Shown here piece by piece: positions 1 to 6,647 of a DNA stretch of 13,030 bases. Position 1 is the stretch's first letter, and every line of letters begins with the position of its first letter. The notes below the pieces were generated by a model. It made no database searches, was not told where the DNA came from, and saw only the letters and a program-made list of their open reading frames with translations. The position numbers and the translations under genes were made by a program. The DNA is from an uncultured Eubacterium sp. (GTDB taxonomy: Bacteria; Bacillota; Clostridia; Oscillospirales; Acutalibacteraceae): assembly GCA_945980015.1 (NCBI GenBank), contig CAMFQI010000008.1, positions 1 through 13,030 on the forward strand. The letters are read 5' to 3'.

Positions 1-52
1 TCAACAGTCTACCAGCGTGTCGAAATTTATAATTTGACTTTTTCGACACGCT
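1..52. repeat. 52-base dispersed palindromic repeat, copy 1
   Basis: This segment matches 12748-12799 in the same orientation with a single difference (T at 9, C at 12756). Inside it AGCGTGTCGAAA (14-25) is the inverted complement of TTTCGACACGCT (41-52), giving a 12-bp stem around an AT-rich loop of about 15 bases. No T-run follows on either strand, so it is not a canonical terminator. A REP-like dispersed intergenic element is the best reading. The copy touches the window edge, so its true left boundary is not visible. Confidence 0.8.
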
Positions 53-54
53 AT

Positions 55-71
55 GACGAGCAATGCTCGTC
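55..71. repeat. Short perfect hairpin
   Basis: GACGAGC (55-61) and GCTCGTC (65-71) are perfect inverted complements around a 3-base loop. It directly follows the 52-base palindromic repeat and precedes the ATTTCAC hairpin array, so it is probably part of the same block of intergenic palindromic DNA. No function can be assigned. Confidence 0.5.
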
Positions 72-138
72 GCTACGATTTTTCGCACAAATGAAACGAT
101 TTCGTAAGTATTCAAATTATAATCAATCAAACCACAGC

Positions 139-254
139 ACGCCGTAAGGCGTATTTCACTTTGCGATGTCAGTCGCAAAATTTCACATTCACGCAAAGGA
201 ATATTTCACACGGCGAAGCCGTATTTCACTGAACACAGGCACCGCCCTGTGTTC
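139..254. repeat. Array of five short hairpins punctuated by ATTTCAC
   Basis: Four exact copies of ATTTCAC sit at 153-159, 180-186, 203-209 and 223-229. Between and beside them lie five different short inverted repeats: 139-152 (ACGCC/GGCGT), 160-179 (TTTGCGA/TCGCAAA), 187-202 (ATTC/GAAT-like, imperfect), 210-222 (ACGGC/GCCGT) and 231-254 (GAACACAGG/CCTGTGTTC). The unit length falls from 27 to 23 to 20 bases, and only the heptamer is conserved while each stem differs. The last hairpin reaches into the deaminase stop codon (254-256). It is not a CRISPR: the conserved part is far too short and the variable parts are self-complementary. Confidence 0.75.
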
Positions 255-1504
255 TACGCTTTCAATCTGTCTGTTGCTTTTTGGGCGTTGTAATATATTT
301 TTTCTTGGTCAAGGTGCTTAAATTCGCCGTTTTCGTAAAGAATTTTGCCGTTTATCATAGTCATTTTGACCGTGTCTCTGCCGCCGGAATAAACGATATT
401 TTTAGTTATGTTATTAATCGGCTGCATACTTGGTTTGTGCAAGTCGATAACAATTAAGTCGGCTTTCTTACCGACGTCTATTGTATCACAGTCCGCAAGT
501 CCCATACAAAGCGCAGAGCCCTGCGTTGCCATTTTCAAAATTTCATTTGCGTCGGTTGAAGCGGCGTTTTTGTCATTTAGCTTTTGGGTTGCGGCAATCA
601 TATACATTTCTCTGAACATATCAAGAGCGTTGTTACTGCTTGCGCCGTCGGTACCAACTGCCAGATTAATTCCAAGGTCGAGCATTTTTGAAACAGGGGC
701 AATACCCGAAGCAAGCTTTGCGTTTGAGCAGGCATTGATAACCGCCCATATACCACGCTTTTTGTATATTTCCAAATCCTCGTCGTCAACCCAAACGCTA
801 TGAAAACCACCTCCGCCGAAATTGAAAACACCAAGCTCGTCGAGATATTTAACAGGAGATTTTCCGTTTCTTGATATACAATCGTCAACCTCACTTTTTG
901 TTTCGGACAAATGAGTGAATACGGGCGCTTCGTATTTTTCGGCAAGACGTGACAAGTCACAAATCAGCTTTTTATCGGTTGTGTATTCAGCGTGAAAGCC
1001 TAACCTATAGCTTATCAGTTCATCATAATTATTGAACCTATTATAATAATCCTCTACGTTTTCAATGCTTTCCTTAAAATTATTAAGTCCAGGGCACATA
1101 ACGGTTCTAAAGCCTGCGTCAACACTTGCTTTTGCCATCATTTCGGGAAAATAGTACATATCAAAGCAGGCGCTTGTGCCACCGCTTATATATTCCAAAA
1201 ACGCAAGCATCGACAGGTCATAAATATCCTGTGCATTCATTTTTGCTTCCATCGGAAAAATCATATCGTAAAGCCACGGCTGAAGCGGTAAATCGTCTGC
1301 ATAGCTTCGTCCAAAGGTCATTGCCGAATGGGTGTGAGCATTTTTGAACGTCGGCATAAGCAAATTGCCGTTTAGGTCGTATTCATCAAATCCCTCAAGC
1401 TCGTTTTTTCCGACAGAAACTATTCTGTCGTTTTTTACATATACGTCCTTTTGTACAACATTGAAATCCTTATCAAGAACATATCCGTTTGTAAATTTAA
1501 TCAT
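254..1504 (-). CDS. mtaD: 5-methylthioadenosine/S-adenosylhomocysteine deaminase
   Basis: A 416-residue amidohydrolase-superfamily metalloenzyme, expected to deaminate 5'-methylthioadenosine to 5'-methylthioinosine and S-adenosylhomocysteine to its inosyl form in the cytoplasm. The metal-site set is complete: HxH at His57/His59 (NAHTHSAMT), His198 with Glu201 (FTHLSE), His235 (GGFHSVWV) and Asp286 ([10 protein letters not shown]). The stretch [11 protein letters not shown] and the SN-KLASG motif near 260-267 are typical of the MTA/SAH deaminase branch rather than of guanine deaminase or chlorohydrolases. The ATG at 1504 overlaps the mtnA stop by 8 bases, indicating translational coupling; AAAGGA lies just upstream. 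It is the last gene of the three-gene salvage operon. No canonical terminator follows; a hairpin overlaps the stop codon. Substrate preference within the family is inferred from the neighbours. Confidence 0.9.
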   Translation of the reverse strand: MIKFTNGYVLDKDFNVVQKDVYVKNDRIVSVGKNELEGFDEYDLNGNLLMPTFKNAHTHSAMTFGRSYADDLPLQPWLYDMIFPMEAKMNAQDIYDLSMLAFLEYISGGTSACFDMYYFPEMMAKASVDAGFRTVMCPGLNNFKESIENVEDYYNRFNNYDELISYRLGFHAEYTTDKKLICDLSRLAEKYEAPVFTHLSETKSEVDDCISRNGKSPVKYLDELGVFNFGGGGFHSVWVDDEDLEIYKKRGIWAVINACSNAKLASGIAPVSKMLDLGINLAVGTDGASSNNALDMFREMYMIAATQKLNDKNAASTDANEILKMATQGSALCMGLADCDTIDVGKKADLIVIDLHKPSMQPINNITKNIVYSGGRDTVKMTMINGKILYENGEFKHLDQEKIYYNAQKATDRLKA

Positions 1505-2474
1505 TATCCTTTATACTCTCCAAGCTGACATTATACGGCGGTCTTAAAATACCTCTGTCGGTTATAATCGCCGTAATTAATTCGTGGTCTGTTACGTCAA
1601 AGGCTGGATTATAGCATTTTGTTTCGGGCAATGCCATCGGCTTTTCGTACCACATATTCTTTATCTCGTCCGCCTGACGTTCTTCGATTACAATATCATC
1701 ACCTGTTTTACATTTATAGTCTATCGTCGAATACGGACCTAAAACATAAAACGGTATACCATAGTGCTTTGCTAATATTGCAACGCCTGAGGTTCCTATC
1801 TTATTTGCAATGTCGCCGTTTGCGGCAATTCTATCGGTGCCTACCAAAACGGCGTTAATCTTGCCCTGCTTCATAACAAGGCTTGCCATATTATCACATA
1901 TAAGAGTTACGTCAACTCCTGCTTTTTCAAGCTCAAAGGAGGTTAATCTTGCGCCCTGCAAAAGCGGTCTTGTTTCGTCAGAATAAACATGAAAGGTGTA
2001 GCCCCTTTCCTTTCCGAGAAGCAGAGGTCCTAAGCCTGTACCGTACTTACTTGTTGCAAGCTCGCCTGCGTTACAATGGGTTAAAATTCCGTCGCCGTCT
2101 TTAAGTAATGACAAGCCGTATTCACTTATTTTTCGGCACATTTCAATATCCTCTAGGTGAATTGCTCTTGCTTCGTCGAGCGGATTTTTGCCTTCGTTAT
2201 ACGCCTTTAATACCCTTTCGGTTGCATAAGAAAGATTGACGGCAGTCGGGCGTGCGGAGTCAAGATATTTCTTCAATTCCTGCTTATCTTCGTTGAGTAA
2301 TGCCATGGCATAGCCTGCGAAGATGCCTATTGCCGGCGCACCTCTAACCTGAAGCGATTTTATTGCGTAATAATAATCTTCCTTTGATTTTGGTGTGAAA
2401 TATTCAATTTCGTTCGGCAGCTTCGTTTGGTCGAGAACAAAAAGCGTGCCGTTTTCAAAATACATACTTTCCAT
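1497..2474 (-). CDS. mtnA: S-methyl-5-thioribose-1-phosphate isomerase
   Basis: A 325-residue cytoplasmic enzyme of the eIF2B-alpha-like isomerase family that converts 5-methylthioribose-1-phosphate to 5-methylthioribulose-1-phosphate. Visible signatures are VRGAPAIG near residues 43-50, the catalytic cysteine in [10 protein letters not shown] (Cys134) and the catalytic aspartate in [11 protein letters not shown] (Asp214). I chose the ATG at 2474, which begins MESMYFENG. It sits 5 bases after the stop of the upstream phosphorylase, and the sequence AGGGA in that gene's end can serve as ribosome site. Longer in-frame starts would run into the phosphorylase and give an unconserved Asn/Lys-rich extension. 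An ATG three codons later (2465) is a possible alternative. No mtnK kinase is needed here because the preceding phosphorylase already yields the 1-phosphate. Confidence 0.94.
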   Translation of the reverse strand: MESMYFENGTLFVLDQTKLPNEIEYFTPKSKEDYYYAIKSLQVRGAPAIGIFAGYAMALLNEDKQELKKYLDSARPTAVNLSYATERVLKAYNEGKNPLDEARAIHLEDIEMCRKISEYGLSLLKDGDGILTHCNAGELATSKYGTGLGPLLLGKERGYTFHVYSDETRPLLQGARLTSFELEKAGVDVTLICDNMASLVMKQGKINAVLVGTDRIAANGDIANKIGTSGVAILAKHYGIPFYVLGPYSTIDYKCKTGDDIVIEERQADEIKNMWYEKPMALPETKCYNPAFDVTDHELITAIITDRGILRPPYNVSLESIKDND

Positions 2475-2479
2475 ACTAT

Positions 2480-3283
2480 TTATAATTCCCTGATTATTTC
2501 GCTTATTATTTTTTCGAGCTTCGGCGTACACTTACCTGCCACCTCGTTTACCTCCTCGCATGAAAGAGGCTTATCGAGTATACCGCACGCCATATTTGAA
2601 ATCATACTTATTGCGCCAACTCTTAAGCCGCAATGCACTGCCGCAATAGTTTCTATCGCAGTTGACATACCTACTGCGTCGGCACCTATGCGAGAGAGCA
2701 TTGATATTTCGGCAGGCGTTTCAAATTGAGGTCCCTTGAGCTGTGCATATACGCCCTTTTTCAGCTCAATACCGCTTTTATAAGCCGCATTGATTATTGT
2801 TTTTTGAAGCTCCTTGTCATATGCGTTGCTCATATCGGGAAAGCGTACGCCGTATTCGTCGTCGTTTTGTCCGATTAAGCAGCTATCGACAAAGCATGAT
2901 ATATGATCGGTTATCATCATTAAATCACCGACTGAAAAATCCCTGTTAATTCCTCCTGCGGCGTTAGTCAGCAATATCGTTTTAACACCTAAATCCTTTA
3001 ATATTCGTATTGGAATTAAAATGTCGCTCGGCTTGAAGCCCTCATACAAATGAACTCTGCCCTGCATAATAACAACGTTTTTGTCGTTTATTCTTCCGAA
3101 AACAAAATTTCCCTCGTGACCCGGTGCGGTTGATACAGGCATATCGGGAATATCACGATAAGGTATGACCGCTTTATCCTGCATCATATTTGCAAGTCCT
3201 CCGAGTCCCGAGCCTAAAACTATTGCTGTTTCGGGGACAATGTCGGTAACGCTCTTAATTTTGTTAATTTGCTCGGTGAACAT
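2480..3283 (-). CDS. Purine nucleoside phosphorylase (trimeric, 6-oxopurine type)
   Basis: A 267-residue class I (trimeric) nucleoside phosphorylase that cleaves purine nucleosides with phosphate to base plus ribose-1-phosphate. Motifs in order are GSGLGG (24-29), the phosphate-site His in TAPGHEG (His56), QGRVHLYEG (74-82), NAAGG (107-111) and KGPQFET-AE (about 184-192), then VGMST (204-208) and ISNMA (228-232). Glu188 in QFET and Asn230 in ISN match human PNP Glu201 and Asn243, which recognise 6-oxopurines. MTA phosphorylases replace these to bind adenine. Hence inosine, guanosine and methylthioinosine are the likely substrates. The ATG at 3283 has AAAGGA about 8 bases upstream; the longer frame reading MLYNVI has no such site and would start inside the -10 region. 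It is the first gene of the operon, with a promoter at 3314-3342. Confidence 0.92.
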   Translation of the reverse strand: MFTEQINKIKSVTDIVPETAIVLGSGLGGLANMMQDKAVIPYRDIPDMPVSTAPGHEGNFVFGRINDKNVVIMQGRVHLYEGFKPSDILIPIRILKDLGVKTILLTNAAGGINRDFSVGDLMMITDHISCFVDSCLIGQNDDEYGVRFPDMSNAYDKELQKTIINAAYKSGIELKKGVYAQLKGPQFETPAEISMLSRIGADAVGMSTAIETIAAVHCGLRVGAISMISNMACGILDKPLSCEEVNEVAGKCTPKLEKIISEIIREL

Positions 3284-3313
3284 ATCATCATTCCTTTGCG
3301 TTAGTATGATGAC

Positions 3314-3342
3314 ATTATATAACAAAGCGGCGTATAAATCAA
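3314..3342 (-). promoter_or_regulatory. Promoter of the phosphorylase-mtnA-mtaD operon
   Basis: On the minus strand TTGATT (3342-3337) and TATAAT (3319-3314) are separated by 17 bases, a strong vegetative promoter. Transcription would begin near 3307, leaving a leader of about 24 bases before the ATG at 3283, too short for a riboswitch. It is back-to-back with the lipoprotein promoter; 27 bases separate the two -35 boxes, so one regulator bound there could control both. Confidence 0.7.
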
Positions 3343-3369
3343 ATAATTTGAATATTTGTTTATAAAGTC

Positions 3370-3398
3370 TTGAAAAGTTCGTTTTAATTTGTTATTAT
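3370..3398 (+). promoter_or_regulatory. Promoter of the BMP-like lipoprotein gene
   Basis: TTGAAA (3370-3375) and TATTAT (3393-3398) are spaced by 17 bases, close to the sigma-A consensus. The predicted start near 3405 gives a leader of about 33 bases before the ATG at 3438. It is divergent from the nucleoside phosphorylase promoter. Confidence 0.65.
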
Positions 3399-3437
3399 TT
3401 AATTTGTAATATTATGCAGAAAGGCGATTACTGTGAT

Positions 3438-5192
3438 ATGAAAAGATTTTTCTCTATTATTCTAGCGGCAACCTTGACTATAAGCTGTGTGCTCGCACTC
3501 GGCGGATGTGCAAAAAGCGAGAACGCTTCGTTTGATTTGGTTTACATAACCGACGGTGCTGTTGTTGACGATAATGCGTATAACGAGAGTGCGTGGAACG
3601 GCGTTAAGCAGTTCGGCGACGAAAACTCAATGACCTACCGTTATTATCAACCCGATACAGACGAAAACGGCGAGGTTAACGTCGAAAACGTAAACAATTA
3701 TATTAAGCTTGCAGTAGACGGCGGTGCACAGTACGTTGTTGTTCAGGGTGAGGTAATGGCTCAGGCAATCGGCAAATACGCCGCTGAGTATCCCGAAACA
3801 AAATTTCTTGTTGTCGGGGCAGAGTGTGAAGAGCCGATTTCAAACGTTATGACAGTCGGCTTTGATACATTGCAGGCAGGCTTCCTTGCAGGATACACAA
3901 GCGTTGCACTAGGCAAAACAAAGCTCGCTTATTTCGGAAGCAAGGCAGACAAGGAGTCGGCAAGCTACGGCATAGGCTACATCAACGGCGCAGCTTACGC
4001 CGCAGACGAAAGCGGTATACCGACGCTTGTTGAATATGTAAACTGTGATGACGAAAATCTTGATTATTCAATAACTATCCGTCCTGTTTATCAAAAGGTT
4101 GAGGACAGCAAGGAGCAAACCTTTAAGGTTAATGTTGTCGGCGGTATCGGTTCGGGCGTTTATACAAACGGTGAGAATGTAACTGTTACCGCAGAGCCAG
4201 CACCCGAGGGCAAGGCATTTGACCATTGGGAAACAAAGAGCGATACCGAGGGCGTTAAGGACAAGAAGGTAAATATCAGCTCCGACAAAAAGAGCAGTAT
4301 GAATCTTTTGGTTGGCGACTGCGATTGCACAATAACCGCCGTATGGCGTGACGCAGATACAGTTCCTGTAACGGTAGTCGGAAGTGATGAAGTAATCAAC
4401 GCAGAGAAAAATTCGGTTGCATATATTCAGGCTCCGGCTCCTGAAATGGGTATGGTATTCGACCATTGGGAGGCTGAGGACGAATCGGCAATAAAGGATA
4501 TTAATTCAAAATCGACCGAAATTACAGTCGGCGAAAATGCAATTGAGGTTACTCCGATTTATGCTAAGAGCGAGCAGCCTACATACAGTGTAAGAGTTGA
4601 GCAAGGAACGGGCACAGGCGTTTATTGTCCCGGCGAAAAGGCACAGATTATTGCCGACGCACCGCAGGACGGATATATGTTCTACAAGTGGGAAAACGTC
4701 GATGCAAAGGGACTTTCGGGCGGTCTTGCAATGGACAACGAATTCTGCTACATTACTGAATTTGAAATGTCCGACAGATATTCAAGCGTTGTTGAAAGCT
4801 TATACGACGAGGGCGTACAGGTTGTATTTGCCGGCGGCAATTCCCAAAATCTCAGCGTTTACTCTGCAACATGGTCAATAAGCCATCAGGTTCACGCTTT
4901 CGGTTGGGGATACGACCAAAAGGATTTGGGTAACTGTCTTGCAAGCGTTGTGTGTGATTACAGAGTGGCGGTTTTGAACGCACTTGCCGATTTCAAAGGC
5001 GCAACGAATTATGTCGGCGACTGCTCAAATAATTGTCTTTATGTGACTAACATCAGCACATCGGCTGACGAAGATAATTACAACGAAGGCTTTGCAAAGA
5101 CTTATACAGGACTTTCAGACGGCTTGCTTACGGTAAGCCCAATCGTAAACACTTCTTCAAAATGCATGACGGTTAAGTATTGGGTGAAGTAA
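3438..5192 (+). CDS. BMP-family (PnrA-like) lipoprotein with inserted InlB/Flg_new-like repeats
   Basis: A 584-residue secreted lipoprotein. Residues 1-24 form a lipoprotein signal peptide ending in the lipobox LGGC (Cys24). Lobe 1 of a BMP/PnrA-type solute-binding domain spans about 31-204, with VYITDGAVVDDNAYNESAW resembling the family's DDKSFNQSAW ligand loop and TVGFDTLQAGFLAGY typical of the domain. Lobe 2 resumes at about 446 with YSSVVESLYDEGVQVVFAGG, AFGWGYDQ and CDYRVAVLNALADF. Between them (about 208-445) lie beta repeats with the pattern GSGVYTNGE...FDHWE at about 228-308, 310-377 and 381-445. Family members bind purine nucleosides or other small molecules for ABC importers, but no permease or ATPase gene is near. 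Start: the first ATG (3414) has no Shine-Dalgarno, whereas AAAGG precedes 3438, although with a long 13-base gap. Ligand is unknown; the divergent nucleoside phosphorylase suggests a nucleoside. Confidence 0.88.
   Translation: MKRFFSIILAATLTISCVLALGGCAKSENASFDLVYITDGAVVDDNAYNESAWNGVKQFGDENSMTYRYYQPDTDENGEVNVENVNNYIKLAVDGGAQYVVVQGEVMAQAIGKYAAEYPETKFLVVGAECEEPISNVMTVGFDTLQAGFLAGYTSVALGKTKLAYFGSKADKESASYGIGYINGAAYAADESGIPTLVEYVNCDDENLDYSITIRPVYQKVEDSKEQTFKVNVVGGIGSGVYTNGENVTVTAEPAPEGKAFDHWETKSDTEGVKDKKVNISSDKKSSMNLLVGDCDCTITAVWRDADTVPVTVVGSDEVINAEKNSVAYIQAPAPEMGMVFDHWEAEDESAIKDINSKSTEITVGENAIEVTPIYAKSEQPTYSVRVEQGTGTGVYCPGEKAQIIADAPQDGYMFYKWENVDAKGLSGGLAMDNEFCYITEFEMSDRYSSVVESLYDEGVQVVFAGGNSQNLSVYSATWSISHQVHAFGWGYDQKDLGNCLASVVCDYRVAVLNALADFKGATNYVGDCSNNCLYVTNISTSADEDNYNEGFAKTYTGLSDGLLTVSPIVNTSSKCMTVKYWVK
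4056..4775 (+). other. Repeat insertion inside the BMP domain
   Basis: This coding segment, roughly 240 residues, has no counterpart in ordinary BMP proteins. It begins with a lone beta-strand motif SITIRPVYQK, which matches the closing strands TITAVWRD and AIEVTPIYAK of the next two units. Full units follow at about 4119-4361 and 4365-4568, and a third from about 4578 that lacks its closing strand. FDHWE recurs at the same place in units 1 and 2, and unit 3 has FYKWE. The family assignment to divergent InlB/Flg_new repeats is by eye; the exact boundaries are approximate. Confidence 0.7.
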
Positions 5193-5211
5193 AGTAAAGC
5201 TAAATAATCAT

Positions 5212-5246
5212 ATCGGCTTTGACAGAAATTGTTGAAGCCGATTTTT
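5212..5246 (+). terminator. Rho-independent terminator after the lipoprotein gene
   Basis: ATCGGCTTTGACA (5212-5224) pairs with TGTTGAAGCCGAT (5230-5242) through a 13-bp stem with two G-U pairs and a 5-base loop, followed by a run of T (to 5246). It lies 20 bases after the stop codon. The next gene starts only 32 bases after the T-run with no obvious promoter, so the hairpin may attenuate rather than fully stop transcription. Confidence 0.8.
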
Positions 5247-5278
5247 GATAATGTATGTATTTTTGAGAGGAGAAAATG

Positions 5279-6322
5279 ATGAATAAAAAAAAGAAGATTA
5301 TAACAAGAGTTATAGCAATTATTTTAACCGTTGTATTACTTGTTGTCGGTTCATTCGCAGGTTATCTGCTATACAGATTTAATTGTGACAAATCAAACGC
5401 AACTGACAGCTATGAAACAATATATACAGCCGATAAAGTAAATCTATCAACTGACGAAAACGGTATTTTCAAAATTTTGAAAATTACAGATACTCATTTT
5501 TTTGACGGCGTGTGCGAAAGTGACAGGCATACACTTGATGATTTGAAAATAATACTGGACAAAACGCCATGCGACCTTATTATCGTAACCGGTGATTTGG
5601 TAGACGGCTTTAACTTAAAACCGACTTATGATAAATTCGGTGCTATTGATTTGTTTGCTTTGCTTATTGAGGAATACGATACCCCGTGGACATTTGCACC
5701 GGGAAATAACGATTTTGAAATAGACGGTAGCAATGAGGACATTATCGCTTTTATGATGCAATACGAGCATTTCGTTTACGGAAACCCAAGGAACATTGAT
5801 GGCTCAATGCAATTTGTTATTGATGTATATAATGATGATGAATTAGTGCATAGCGTAGCAATTATTGATTCGGGCGCAAGAAAGCCAAAGGCAATAGGCT
5901 CTTATCAGCCTATTTCTGAAAATCAGGCAAATTGGCTTAATGATGAGGTTAATGTCCGAAATGTCAAAACAAGTGTATTTTTCCATATGCCGACAACTGC
6001 TTTTCAAGCTGCTTATGATAACGGCGAAGCATATGAAGGCTTTGAAATGTATAATACATACCCATATGATGAAATTAAGGATGACTATATTTTTGACGAG
6101 CTAATAAAGGACAATGAAAATATCACGCTTTTGTCCTGCGGTCATCAGCACAGCAATAATATGTGTTCGTTTTATAACGGCAGGTATTATCAGTTAAGTT
6201 CAGTCAGCGGATACAGTGCAGGAAGAAATGATTTTATTATTCCCTCTTGCACATTGACCACGATAAATACTCTTGATGAAAATGTTAAAACGATGTACAC
6301 TTTTGAGCAAATACGAGCGTAA
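5279..6322 (+). CDS. Membrane-anchored calcineurin-like metallophosphoesterase
   Basis: A 347-residue protein with a Lys-rich start (MNKKKKIITR), one transmembrane segment at about 10-31 and an extracytoplasmic phosphoesterase domain. Metal-site motifs appear in order: TDTHF (Asp71, His73), TGDLVD (Asp106), PGNND (142-145), FFHMPT (His236) and CGHQH (His289, His291). The layout, with IIDSG near 195-199 and NQANWL near 215-220, resembles Dcr2-like phosphatases. The usual GNH[DE] motif reads GNND, so the second-shell catalytic histidine is replaced by asparagine while every metal ligand is kept. Substrate is unknown. Two adjacent ATGs exist (5276, 5279); GAGAGGAG at 5265-5272 is better spaced for 5279. 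It follows the lipoprotein gene beyond a terminator-like hairpin and may be read through from it. Confidence 0.85.
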   Translation: MNKKKKIITRVIAIILTVVLLVVGSFAGYLLYRFNCDKSNATDSYETIYTADKVNLSTDENGIFKILKITDTHFFDGVCESDRHTLDDLKIILDKTPCDLIIVTGDLVDGFNLKPTYDKFGAIDLFALLIEEYDTPWTFAPGNNDFEIDGSNEDIIAFMMQYEHFVYGNPRNIDGSMQFVIDVYNDDELVHSVAIIDSGARKPKAIGSYQPISENQANWLNDEVNVRNVKTSVFFHMPTTAFQAAYDNGEAYEGFEMYNTYPYDEIKDDYIFDELIKDNENITLLSCGHQHSNNMCSFYNGRYYQLSSVSGYSAGRNDFIIPSCTLTTINTLDENVKTMYTFEQIRA

Positions 6323-6340
6323 AATATAAGTGGCAAAAAG

Positions 6341-6383
6341 AAAACACCGTAAGTTCACGCAAATGTGAATTACGGTGTTTTTT
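6341..6383. terminator. Bidirectional terminator between converging operons
   Basis: AAACACCGTAA-G-TTCAC and GTGAATTACGGTGTTT form a long stem (one bulged G) around a short loop, with T-runs on the plus side and, on the minus strand, TTTTCTTTTT. It lies 18 bases after the phosphoesterase stop and can also end transcripts arriving from argF on the other strand. Confidence 0.85.
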
Positions 6384-6496
6384 CATATACTATTTTTATC
6401 TGCTCAAACTCTTATCCCCTCAGTCGCTAAATCTTTTAGCAACTTCACTGTGCGACTTTCCAAAAATTCACCGTTTGCAAAGCACCACCTATATAA

Positions 6497-6572
6497 CGGG
6501 TTGTCGGGGACGCCAACCCCTACAAGTTCGTTGCAGTAAGGCAATTGTAGGGGTCGGCGTCTCGACGACCCG
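6497..6572. repeat. Long imperfect inverted repeat in the gene-free spacer
   Basis: About 29 bases on the left (6497-6525, beginning CGGGTTGTCGGGGACGCC) are the near-perfect inverted complement of the right arm (6545-6572, ending GACGACCCG), around a loop of about 19 bases. Only three substitutions and one single-base gap separate the arms. GC content is well above that of its surroundings. It resembles a dispersed intergenic palindrome or miniature inverted-repeat element; no target duplication is evident. The rest of 6384-6647 shows no gene I can support. Confidence 0.65.
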
Positions 6573-6647
6573 AAAACTATAATCAATCAAACCGATTCTC
6601 TTATCTTTTCTCACTTCTCTTTTCACTTCGAGCGTAGCGAGCCTTTG

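Noticed and set aside
139..254. CRISPR array
   Set aside because: The constant heptamer is far too short, the variable parts are palindromes, and no cas genes are present.
230..254. Hairpin at the mtaD stop as terminator of the salvage operon
   Set aside because: No T-run follows on the minus strand, and it fits better as the last unit of the hairpin array.
2475..2531. Longer N-terminus for mtnA (start at 2531)
   Set aside because: It would overlap the phosphorylase gene by about 50 bases and add an unconserved tail; the ATG at 2474 is spaced normally after the preceding stop.
4068..4466. Antisense open frames inside the lipoprotein gene
   Set aside because: They are shadows of the repetitive coding sequence on the plus strand, with no ribosome site or recognisable product.
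6404..6586. Minus-strand 60-codon open frame
   Set aside because: About half of it is the inverted repeat at 6497-6572, no ribosome site precedes it and the translation resembles no family I know. A remnant of a gene cannot be excluded.
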